Source: Acidobacteriota bacterium (lineage in GTDB: Bacteria > Acidobacteriota > Vicinamibacteria > Vicinamibacterales > UBA8438). From it: a stretch of DNA of 6,033 nucleotides. Position 1 is the first letter of the stretch; each line of letters starts with the position of its first letter. Under the pieces are notes generated by a model. It worked only from the letters and a program-made list of their open reading frames with translations. It made no database searches and was not told where the DNA came from. The stretch spans positions 1 to 6,033 of the forward strand of contig SXOW01000426.1 in NCBI GenBank assembly GCA_005778315.1, given 5' to 3'. This document shows, in pieces, positions 1-5,398 of this stretch. Made by a program: the position numbers and the translations under genes.

Positions 1-112
1 GCATCGAACGTGGTCTTGGGAAAGATAGTCGCGGCGGGGCCGCCCGGGGCACCGGCACCACCGTGTATTTTCGCCCTGACGCGACGATCTTTCCCAAGAC
101 CACGTTCGATGC
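1..112. repeat. Foldback inverted repeat at the window edge inside parE
   Basis: Bases 1-33 are the reverse complement of 80-112 with a single mismatch (27 against 86). The pairing continues to 40/73 with two more mismatches (34/79 and 36/77, the latter G against T). This leaves a 32-base spacer at 41-72. The pairing reaches base 1, so the arm may extend beyond the window. The right arm encodes conserved ParE sequence (ATIFPKTTFDA). The left arm, in the same frame, gives IERGLGKDSR, which does not resemble what usually precedes GTGTT in ParE. The right arm is therefore native and the left arm looks like a copied-back segment. Confidence 0.95.
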
Positions 113-1487
113 CGCCGTGATTGGAGAGCGACTCGAAACAACGAGCTACCTCCACAAGGGCCTCACGGTCCTGTTCGAGAACGAGCCGGCCGGCGAGCGC
201 CACGTGTTCCGCCATGACGAGGGGCTCGTCGACTATCTGCGGCGCATTCTTGGAGACCGACAGGCGACCCCGGTCCACACCGCTGCCTTCACCGTCGTGC
301 GCGAACACCCGGCGTCCAGAACGCGCCTGGACCTGGCCCTTCAGTGGACGGAGTCGACCGACGAACATCTGCGCAGCTACGTCAACGGCATCCCGACCAG
401 CTCCGGCGGCACGCATGAAACTGGGCTGCGGGCCGGCGTGGGCCGAGCGATCCGCAATTTCATCGACACCCACGGGCTGTCTCCAAAGGGCGTCACGCTC
501 ACGGCCGAGGACATCCGTGAAGGCATCACCGGGGTCCTGAGCGTGTTTATTCCGGACCCACAGTTTCAAGGTCAAACCAAGGAACGACTCAACAACCCCG
601 AACTTGCGTCCATCGTAGACGGACTGGTCAGACCCGCACTCGAACACTGGCTCAACCACAACCTCAGCGTGGCGGAGGCGATTGTGGCGCGGATCACCCT
701 GGCCGCGCGCGCCAGGGCGGCCAGTCGCGCCGCGCAGCAGGCGGTCACCCGCAAGAGCGCGACCTCGAATCGACTGAATCTGCCGGGGAAGCTCAGCGAC
801 TGCACGTCGCCGGGCACGACGGGAAGCGAGCTGTTCGTGGTGGAGGGAGACTCGGCGGGGGGTTCAGCCAAGCAGGGGCGCGACCGAGTGCACCAGGCGA
901 TACTGCCACTTCGCGGGAAGGTGCTCAACGTGGAGAGCGTGCCGTTGGCCAAGGTGCTCGAGAACAAGGAATTGTCGGATCTGGTGACGGCGCTCGGGTG
1001 TGGGTTGGGCAAGCACTTCGATTTGTCCAGACTTCGTTACGACCGAGTCATCATCCTGGCCGACGCCGATGCGGACGGCAACCACATCGCGACACTGTTG
1101 TTGACGTTCCTCTACCGGTACTTGCCGCAACTCATCACCAACGGTCGGGTCTATCTGGGTCAGCCGCCGCTCTATCGTATCGACGCCGGCAAGCAGACGT
1201 TCTGGGCGTTGGATGACAGCCAGCGGAACGCCATCCTGGCTGACATCGAGCAGCGCAACGGCCGGGTCCGTCCGGACGTAACCCGGTTCAAGGGCCTGGG
1301 CGAGATGATGCCGAAGGTGTTGTGGGAGACCACGATGAACCCAAAAACGCGGCGTCTCCTCCGGGTCTCCATCGCGGACCCCCTGCGCACGGATCGCGTG
1401 ATCACGGACCTGATGGGACGCGACGCATCGGCCCGCTTCCGATTCATCATGGAGCGAGCGGAAGACGCCGACGACCTGGACGTCTAG
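3..1487 (+). CDS. parE: DNA topoisomerase IV subunit B (ParE), 5'-truncated
   Basis: ATPase/TOPRIM subunit of topoisomerase IV, a cytosolic type IIA enzyme that with ParC unlinks daughter chromosomes. The frame is open to the left edge, so the start and most of the GHKL ATPase domain lie outside. The first recognisable residues are the GTGTTVYFRPD motif at about 48-80. The GTG at 63 encodes the Val of that motif and is not a start. Counting that Val as residue 1, the transducer domain runs to about 215 and carries the QTK loop (Q171-K173) that contacts ATP. TOPRIM follows, with catalytic E261 in EGDSAGGSAKQGRD and metal-binding D334, D336 and D338 in LADADADGNHIATLL. The tail has RFKGLGEMMP and WETTMNPKTRRLL. 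ParE is preferred over GyrB because 'LADADxDGxHIATLL' and 'PPLYRIDxGK' match E. coli ParE as I recall it, and the insert of gammaproteobacterial GyrB is absent. A lineage-specific second GyrB is the alternative. No parC lies downstream. Residues encoded by about 3-35 are doubtful because that stretch is an inverted copy of bases 80-112. Confidence 0.85.
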   Translation: MERGLGKDSRGGAARGTGTTVYFRPDATIFPKTTFDAAVIGERLETTSYLHKGLTVLFENEPAGERHVFRHDEGLVDYLRRILGDRQATPVHTAAFTVVREHPASRTRLDLALQWTESTDEHLRSYVNGIPTSSGGTHETGLRAGVGRAIRNFIDTHGLSPKGVTLTAEDIREGITGVLSVFIPDPQFQGQTKERLNNPELASIVDGLVRPALEHWLNHNLSVAEAIVARITLAARARAASRAAQQAVTRKSATSNRLNLPGKLSDCTSPGTTGSELFVVEGDSAGGSAKQGRDRVHQAILPLRGKVLNVESVPLAKVLENKELSDLVTALGCGLGKHFDLSRLRYDRVIILADADADGNHIATLLLTFLYRYLPQLITNGRVYLGQPPLYRIDAGKQTFWALDDSQRNAILADIEQRNGRVRPDVTRFKGLGEMMPKVLWETTMNPKTRRLLRVSIADPLRTDRVITDLMGRDASARFRFIMERAEDADDLDV

Positions 1488-1504
1488 TCGTCCGTGGACA
1501 CCCG

Positions 1505-2878
1505 CTACGGCCGCGTGGGGCTCGGACCCGCATCCGCCACGATGCGCGTGTCGTCGAGACCAAGTCGGTTCCTGATAGCCGTGTCCATCGCCTGGGCAGC
1601 GGTCAGCGTGGTGTAGGGGCCGACCCACACGAGATAGCCCTCTTCATTGTGGCTGTCTGGGTGGTTGTCTGGGCCGGCTGGGGGCGCGACGGACACGGCG
1701 TAACCCAAGCGTCGGAGTCTCTCCGCCAACGCGTCGGCCGGCCGCCTGGCGTCAAACCGGGCCGCCATGACACGGTACGCCTGACCGCCCTCCGGTGCCT
1801 CACTCGGCGCCGCCGCAAGAGACGGGGTGGACTGTGTGGCATCAACGACCGCCGGCGGCGCGCCGCCCGGCGTGACTCCGCTGCCCAACCATGTCGGCAT
1901 GGTGACGGCTACCCAGGCCCCAATCCCCACACCGGCCGCAACGCCGAACGCCGTCGCCAGCACCCGCTTCGTCTGCGGTGTGATTCTGGACCGCTGCCCC
2001 ACAGGCGACGAATCGGCGTCGGGCAAGGACTCGACTACGGCCGGGGCCGCGGCAGGGCTGGAAAAGCCCAGCGCAGCGGCCGCTTCAGCCACCGTCGCTC
2101 GGTCCACCGTCGGACGCTGAGCCGCGAATCCTGACTCGAGCGACCGGTCGCACAACTGGTTGATTTCGCGAGGAATCCCACCGGTACAGGCGTAGACCTG
2201 ATCAAGGGCGTCCTGGGAAAACACGGGATTGCCCGCACCGCGCGCGAGTTGGACCCGAAACCCCACGTAGCGCTCGACCTCCTCCCGATTGAGCGGACGC
2301 AACGTGGCGCGTCGAGCAATTCGCTGATTCAAGGGCCGCATCTCCGGGGTTACCAGAAGCGCCTGCAGCTCCGGCTGCCCCACCAACAGAATCTGGAGCA
2401 GCTTCTGCTGATCCGTTTCGAGCCCGGTCAGGATCCGCAGCTGCTCCAGCACGGCCGGGTCCAGGTTCTGGGCCTCGTCGATGACGGCCAGTGCACTCGC
2501 GCCAACTGACGAGAGCGACAACAGGAATCGGTTCAGGGTATCGACCAGACGCTGACGACTGGCCCCTTGCAGGAGTGCCGAGTCCGATACGACACCGAAG
2601 TCGGTCAGCAGCACCCTCAGTAGTTCGTCGGCCGTGACGAACGGGTCGATCACCAACGCCGTAAACACGTCGCGGTCGAGCAGCCCGAGCAACGCCCTGG
2701 CGATCGTGGTCTTGCCGGTCCCGACATCGCCGGTGAGCAGCAGCATGCCCTCTCGACGCCGAACCCCACGGAGGAGCTCTTCCAGCGCCTTCTGGTGCGT
2801 CTCGCTCTTGTACAGAAACTCCGGGTCCGGGGTGGGACTGAACGGCTGGCGACGGAAGCGGTAGTAGTCTTCGTACAC
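1505..2878 (-). CDS. ExeA/GspA-type AAA ATPase with transmembrane helix and C-terminal SPOR domain
   Basis: A 457-residue membrane-anchored ATPase. It begins GTG (MYEDYYRF), the first conventional start after an in-frame stop at 2891-2893. 'PFSPTPDPEFLY' is the usual N-terminal signature of ExeA/GspA/MshM-like ATPases. Walker A is G50-T57 (GDVGTGKT) and Walker B is A131-E135 (AVIDE). A sensor-1-like VGQPEL lies at 166-171, and GGIPREINQLCD at 233-244 fits sensor 2. A low-complexity linker (273-303) follows, then one hydrophobic helix (about 306-326), a Pro/Ala/Gly linker, and a SPOR-like domain (about 366-449: YRVMAARFD..., YLVWVGPYTTLTAAQ). SPOR domains bind denuded peptidoglycan. The inferred topology is ATPase in the cytoplasm and SPOR in the periplasm, coupling nucleotide hydrolysis to wall sites during division or envelope-machine assembly. 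E. coli DamX has a comparable helix-plus-SPOR plan. No secretin or pilus genes are nearby to name a partner. No good Shine-Dalgarno precedes the GTG. Confidence 0.88.
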   Translation of the reverse strand: MYEDYYRFRRQPFSPTPDPEFLYKSETHQKALEELLRGVRRREGMLLLTGDVGTGKTTIARALLGLLDRDVFTALVIDPFVTADELLRVLLTDFGVVSDSALLQGASRQRLVDTLNRFLLSLSSVGASALAVIDEAQNLDPAVLEQLRILTGLETDQQKLLQILLVGQPELQALLVTPEMRPLNQRIARRATLRPLNREEVERYVGFRVQLARGAGNPVFSQDALDQVYACTGGIPREINQLCDRSLESGFAAQRPTVDRATVAEAAAALGFSSPAAAPAVVESLPDADSSPVGQRSRITPQTKRVLATAFGVAAGVGIGAWVAVTMPTWLGSGVTPGGAPPAVVDATQSTPSLAAAPSEAPEGGQAYRVMAARFDARRPADALAERLRRLGYAVSVAPPAGPDNHPDSHNEEGYLVWVGPYTTLTAAQAMDTAIRNRLGLDDTRIVADAGPSPTRP

Positions 2879-3023
2879 GGCGATGACCAGTCAGGGGCGT
2901 GACGCGTACACGATGGCCGCTCCACTCATATCACTGCTACCATACAAGGATTCTGCGGCCCGCGTCGGGTCCCGGCATCTCACTACGCTCCCCGGCTGAA
3001 GACGGCCTCAAGGATTTCTCACT
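2879..3023. promoter_or_regulatory. Divergent intergenic region, ATPase gene and dehydrogenase gene
   Basis: These 145 bases separate the divergent starts and must hold the promoters of both genes, unless the dehydrogenase is read from elsewhere. Two weak extended -10 candidates stand back to back. TGATATGAG on the minus strand is the reverse complement of 2925-2933, and TGCTACCAT on the plus strand is 2935-2943. Each matches only 4 of 6 consensus -10 bases, and neither has a convincing -35. If used, they would give leaders of about 40 and about 75 bases. An imperfect direct repeat (CAAGGATT ... TCTGCGGCC) starts at 2945 and recurs across the dehydrogenase start. The promoter assignment is inference. 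Confidence 0.35.
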
Positions 3024-3035
3024 GTGTCTGCGGCC
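2945..3035 (+). repeat. Split direct repeat flanking the dehydrogenase start
   Basis: CAAGGATT at 2945-2952 recurs at 3009-3016, and TCTGCGGCC at 2952-2960 recurs at 3027-3035. In the first copy the two blocks overlap by one base. In the second they are 10 bases apart, and the GTG start (3024-3026) lies in the interval. The second CAAGGATT supplies the AAGGA Shine-Dalgarno. The matches are short, so this may be chance or the trace of a small duplication. Confidence 0.4.
3010..3014 (+). promoter_or_regulatory. Shine-Dalgarno of the iron alcohol dehydrogenase gene
   Basis: AAGGA lies 9 bases before GTG 3024. This supports that GTG over the in-frame ATG at 3060 (residue 13), which has no similar purine-rich element before it. 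Confidence 0.65.
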
Positions 3036-4250
3036 TCCGGCGACAGTCCGACGTCCACTATGGTAGCCGCAAGGTCAGCCGAACGTGAGCGGCTGGCCCC
3101 GTTCGATGTACAGCTCCGCACGCGGCTGGTGTTTGGCGCCGGCTCCTTCAACAGGCTGGGCGCGCTTGCGGCCGAGCTCGGCTTCCGGCGCCCACTGCTG
3201 GTGGCGGACCACGGACTGCTGGACGTGGGGCATGTCCGCCTGGCGGAGCGACAACTGGAAGCAGTCAACATCTCTGTGGTCCCGTTCCATGACTTCGGCG
3301 TCAATCCGGATACTGAAATGATCGCGGTCGGCTGCAAGGCGGCGAGACCTCATGACGTCGACGCGATTATCGGTCTTGGCGGGGGCAGTTCGATGGATTG
3401 CGCGAAGGGCATCAACTTTGTCCTGACCAACGGCGGCCGCATGGAAGACTACCGGGGCTACGGAAAGGCGACTCGGCCGTTGCTGCCGATGATCGGCATC
3501 CCGACCACCGCCGGGACCGGAAGCGAAGCCCAGAGCTACGCGGTCATCTCGGATGCGACGACGCACGTCAAGATGGCCTGTGGTGATGCCAAGGCCGCAT
3601 TCAGCGTGGCGATCCTCGACCCGGAGCTGACCCTGTCGCAACCGGCGTCCGTCACCGCCACGTCCGGTTTCGATGCCCTGGCGCACGCGGTCGAGACGGC
3701 CGTCACCACCCGTCGCACGTCGCTCTCTGACTGTTTCGCCCGGGAGTCCTGGCGTCTGCTGAACGCGCACTACGAAACCGTGCTCGACCACCCGGACGAC
3801 CTTGACGCGCGAGCCGCCATGCAGCTGGGTGCCTTTCATGCGGGACTGGCGATCGAGCAATCCATGCTGGGTGCCGCGCATGCGTGCGCGAATCCGCTCA
3901 CGGCGCGCCATCAGATCAGCCACGGCGTGGCGCTCGCAATCGTGCTGCCGCATGTCGTCCGCTGGAACGGCCCAGAGGCAGGCCCCCTCTACAGCCGCCT
4001 GCTGGGAGACCGTCCTGACGATGACCACCTCGGCAACGACGACCGTGACGATGCGGCCGACAGACTGGCCGCACGACTTCGACATCTGGCGAATCGGGCC
4101 GGGTTGCCGTCGAAGCTAAGTGCCCAAGGGGTCACGGAGCGGGACCTCCCCCAACTCGCGGAGGACGCCGCTCTACAATGGACCGGGACGTTCAACCCGC
4201 GACCGTTTGCGGCCGCGGATGCCCTGGAGATCTACCGATGCGCTTTCTGA
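3024..4250 (+). CDS. Iron-containing (group III) alcohol dehydrogenase
   Basis: A 408-residue cytosolic oxidoreductase of the Fe-ADH family (FucO, butanol and glycerol dehydrogenases), interconverting an alcohol and an aldehyde or ketone with NAD(P). The N-terminal Rossmann-like domain has LVFGAGS (35-41), D62 in LLVADHG, and the GLGGGSSMDCAK nucleotide-binding loop (117-128). GIPTTAGTGSE lies at 158-168. The metal ligands D217, H221, H286 and H300 are all present, with the D-x3-H and 14-residue H-H spacings of FucO, so the enzyme should be active. D62 sits where FucO has Asp39, which favours NAD over NADP; that is inference. The substrate cannot be told. The start is GTG 3024, preceded by AAGGA, which gives a polar leader of about 25 residues before the fold. 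Residues 329-346 are unusually acidic (9 Asp in 18) and contain a small internal duplication. The last 13 bases overlap the propeller gene, so the two are probably translated together. Confidence 0.92.
   Translation: MSAASGDSPTSTMVAARSAERERLAPFDVQLRTRLVFGAGSFNRLGALAAELGFRRPLLVADHGLLDVGHVRLAERQLEAVNISVVPFHDFGVNPDTEMIAVGCKAARPHDVDAIIGLGGGSSMDCAKGINFVLTNGGRMEDYRGYGKATRPLLPMIGIPTTAGTGSEAQSYAVISDATTHVKMACGDAKAAFSVAILDPELTLSQPASVTATSGFDALAHAVETAVTTRRTSLSDCFARESWRLLNAHYETVLDHPDDLDARAAMQLGAFHAGLAIEQSMLGAAHACANPLTARHQISHGVALAIVLPHVVRWNGPEAGPLYSRLLGDRPDDDHLGNDDRDDAADRLAARLRHLANRAGLPSKLSAQGVTERDLPQLAEDAALQWTGTFNPRPFAAADALEIYRCAF
4008..4053 (+). repeat. Short imperfect direct repeat in the dehydrogenase gene
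   Basis: GACCGTCCTGACGATG (4008-4023) recurs as GACCGTGACGATG (4041-4053). The two copies differ by exactly one codon (CCT) and lie in the same reading frame, encoding DRPDD and DRDD. They sit in the acidic stretch after the metal-binding domain (residues 329-346), where this protein seems slightly longer than typical relatives. Confidence 0.5.
4226..4229 (+). promoter_or_regulatory. Shine-Dalgarno of the propeller gene, inside the dehydrogenase gene
   Basis: GGAG lies 8 bases before ATG 4238 and within the last codons of the dehydrogenase. It decides the propeller start in favour of 4238. The in-frame ATG at 4178 would put 20 charged, non-signal residues before a clear signal peptide. Confidence 0.75.
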
Positions 4251-5359
4251 TGACAGCGACGTGTGCCGTCGTGACGCTGGCAACCTTGACGCATGGGGGC
4301 GTGACCCACGCCGAGCCCACATCGGACACCTGGCCACAGTTTCGTGGCGACGCCGGCACCGGCGTCGCGGCGTCCGAGCTGCCGGCCGAACTGACGCTGA
4401 AATGGACCTACGAGGCGGACGAAGCCATTGACTCGTCCGCGGCGATCGTCGATGGCGTGGTCTACGTGGGGACCTACGCCGGCACGCTGATTGCCCTTGA
4501 GCTGGAGACCGGTGCCGAGCGCTGGCGCTATTCCACCGGTGACATGGGCATCGGCGAGTCGTCGCCAGCCGTAGCGGGAGACCTGGTGTTTGTCGGCGAC
4601 CTGGCCGGCGTGCTTCACGCCGTGGACATCGCGACCGGCACCGCACGCTGGACGTTCGTAACGATGGGCGAAATCAAATCATCGCCTGTGGTTGTCGGCG
4701 ACAGGGTGTTGATCGGGTCGTACGACGGTTTCCTGTATGCGCTGGCCATCAAGGACGGCACCCAGGTGTGGCAGTACGAAACAGGGAACTACGTGCATGC
4801 GACACCGGCCATTTGGGACGGCGTTGCGTATTTCGGCGGCTGCGACGAGCTCTTCCACGGCGTCCGGGTCTCCGATGGCGAAGAGGTCGTCAATATGCCC
4901 GCTGGGGCGTACACGGCCGCCTCGCCAGTCGTGGCGGACGGCAAGGTCTACTTCGGCACCTACGACAATGAGGTCGTGGGGATCGACCTCGCCACGCACG
5001 AATTTCTCTGGCGATACGAGCATCCCGAGCGTCATTTCCCCTTCTACTCTTCCGCGCTGGCCGCGAACAACACCATCGTCATTGGCGGTCGCGACAAGAT
5101 GGTGCATGGCATCGATGCGACGACCGGCGAATCCAAGTGGACCTTCACCACGAGGGCCCGGGTCGACTCATCGCCCGCAGCAAGCGGGGGTCGGGTGTAT
5201 ACCGGTTCGAGCGACGGCCGGCTGTATGTGCTGGACCTCGCGACCGGCGAGAAGTTGTGGGAATTCGATACCGCGGCACCTCTCGTGGCCTCGCCCGCGA
5301 TTGCCGAAGGCCGACTCGTGGTCGGGTCCCAGGACGGCGTGCTGTATTGCTTCGGATAG
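4238..5359 (+). CDS. Exported eight-repeat PQQ-like beta-propeller protein
   Basis: A 373-residue secreted protein. Residues 1-25 are a Sec signal peptide (basic start, hydrophobic core TCAVVTLATL, likely cut THA-E after A25). WPQFRGDAGTG (32-42) is a motif common at the front of bacterial PQQ-like propellers. Eight repeats of about 40 residues follow, each of the form W-x-[YF]...SSP...G-x-[VL]-[YF]-[VI]-G...DG.LYALDL.TG. Trp falls at 56, 96, 138, 178, 258, 301 and 341; repeat 5 has V218 instead. An eight-bladed propeller fills the whole mature protein, as in BamB. There is no vicinal Cys pair and none of the extra length (about 600 residues) of true quinoprotein alcohol dehydrogenases. Mature Cys are only C202 and C371, and there is no lipobox. 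PQQ binding is therefore doubtful, and a structural or protein-binding role is likelier. It overlaps the dehydrogenase by 13 bases, and a radical SAM gene follows after 39 bases. BamB itself is unlikely because BamB is normally a lipoprotein. Confidence 0.88.
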   Translation: MRFLMTATCAVVTLATLTHGGVTHAEPTSDTWPQFRGDAGTGVAASELPAELTLKWTYEADEAIDSSAAIVDGVVYVGTYAGTLIALELETGAERWRYSTGDMGIGESSPAVAGDLVFVGDLAGVLHAVDIATGTARWTFVTMGEIKSSPVVVGDRVLIGSYDGFLYALAIKDGTQVWQYETGNYVHATPAIWDGVAYFGGCDELFHGVRVSDGEEVVNMPAGAYTAASPVVADGKVYFGTYDNEVVGIDLATHEFLWRYEHPERHFPFYSSALAANNTIVIGGRDKMVHGIDATTGESKWTFTTRARVDSSPAASGGRVYTGSSDGRLYVLDLATGEKLWEFDTAAPLVASPAIAEGRLVVGSQDGVLYCFG

Positions 5360-5384
5360 TGCCAGCGCGCACGGAACCCTCATG

Positions 5385-5390
5385 TATAGT
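5385..5390 (+). promoter_or_regulatory. Candidate -10 element just before the radical SAM gene
   Basis: TATAGT matches the TATAAT consensus at 5 of 6 positions and ends 8 bases before ATG 5399. Transcription would start at or within a base or two of the ATG, giving a leaderless mRNA. That would fit the lack of a Shine-Dalgarno there. No -35 is visible at the usual spacing, so chance is a real alternative. Bases 5360-5398 otherwise hold nothing I can name. Confidence 0.3.
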
Positions 5391-5398
5391 GGCGCTTA

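Noticed and set aside
1478..1493. Small hairpin GGACG-TCTAGT-CGTCC across the parE stop codon
   Set aside because: A 5-base stem with no T-run on either strand is too weak to call a terminator for the convergent genes.
864..1628. Long minus-strand open frame of 254 codons antisense to parE and reaching into the ATPase gene
   Set aside because: It overlaps the conserved TOPRIM-coding sequence and has no recognisable domain. Long antisense frames are common in GC-rich genes.
1854..1867. Perfect 14-base palindrome GGCGGCGCGCCGCC
   Set aside because: It lies in codons for the Gly/Pro/Ala linker of the ATPase. GC-rich codon choice explains it, and nothing around it suggests a binding site.
1322..2134. 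270-codon plus-strand frame spanning the parE end and the ATPase C-terminus
   Set aside because: It is antisense to the linker and SPOR region of the ATPase and out of frame with parE. Its composition (Arg, Gly, Pro) is that of a shadow frame.
3075..4085. 336-codon minus-strand open frame opposite the dehydrogenase gene
   Set aside because: It is wholly covered by the dehydrogenase, whose motifs are intact. Its product is Arg/His-rich and matches nothing I know.
4178..4237. Upstream ATG of the propeller frame, adding 20 residues
   Set aside because: The extension has Asp, Arg and Cys residues and would bury the signal peptide. ATG 4238 has a well-placed GGAG and starts the signal peptide directly.
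4238..5359. Propeller as a PQQ-dependent alcohol dehydrogenase partnering the Fe-ADH
   Set aside because: The mature protein is about 350 residues, lacks a vicinal Cys pair and cytochrome motif, and the repeats alone do not imply PQQ binding.
5360..5398. Possible terminator between the propeller and radical SAM genes
   Set aside because: Only 4- to 5-base stems (GTGC/GCAC, AGCGC/GCGCT) and no T-run are present. Readthrough is as likely as termination.
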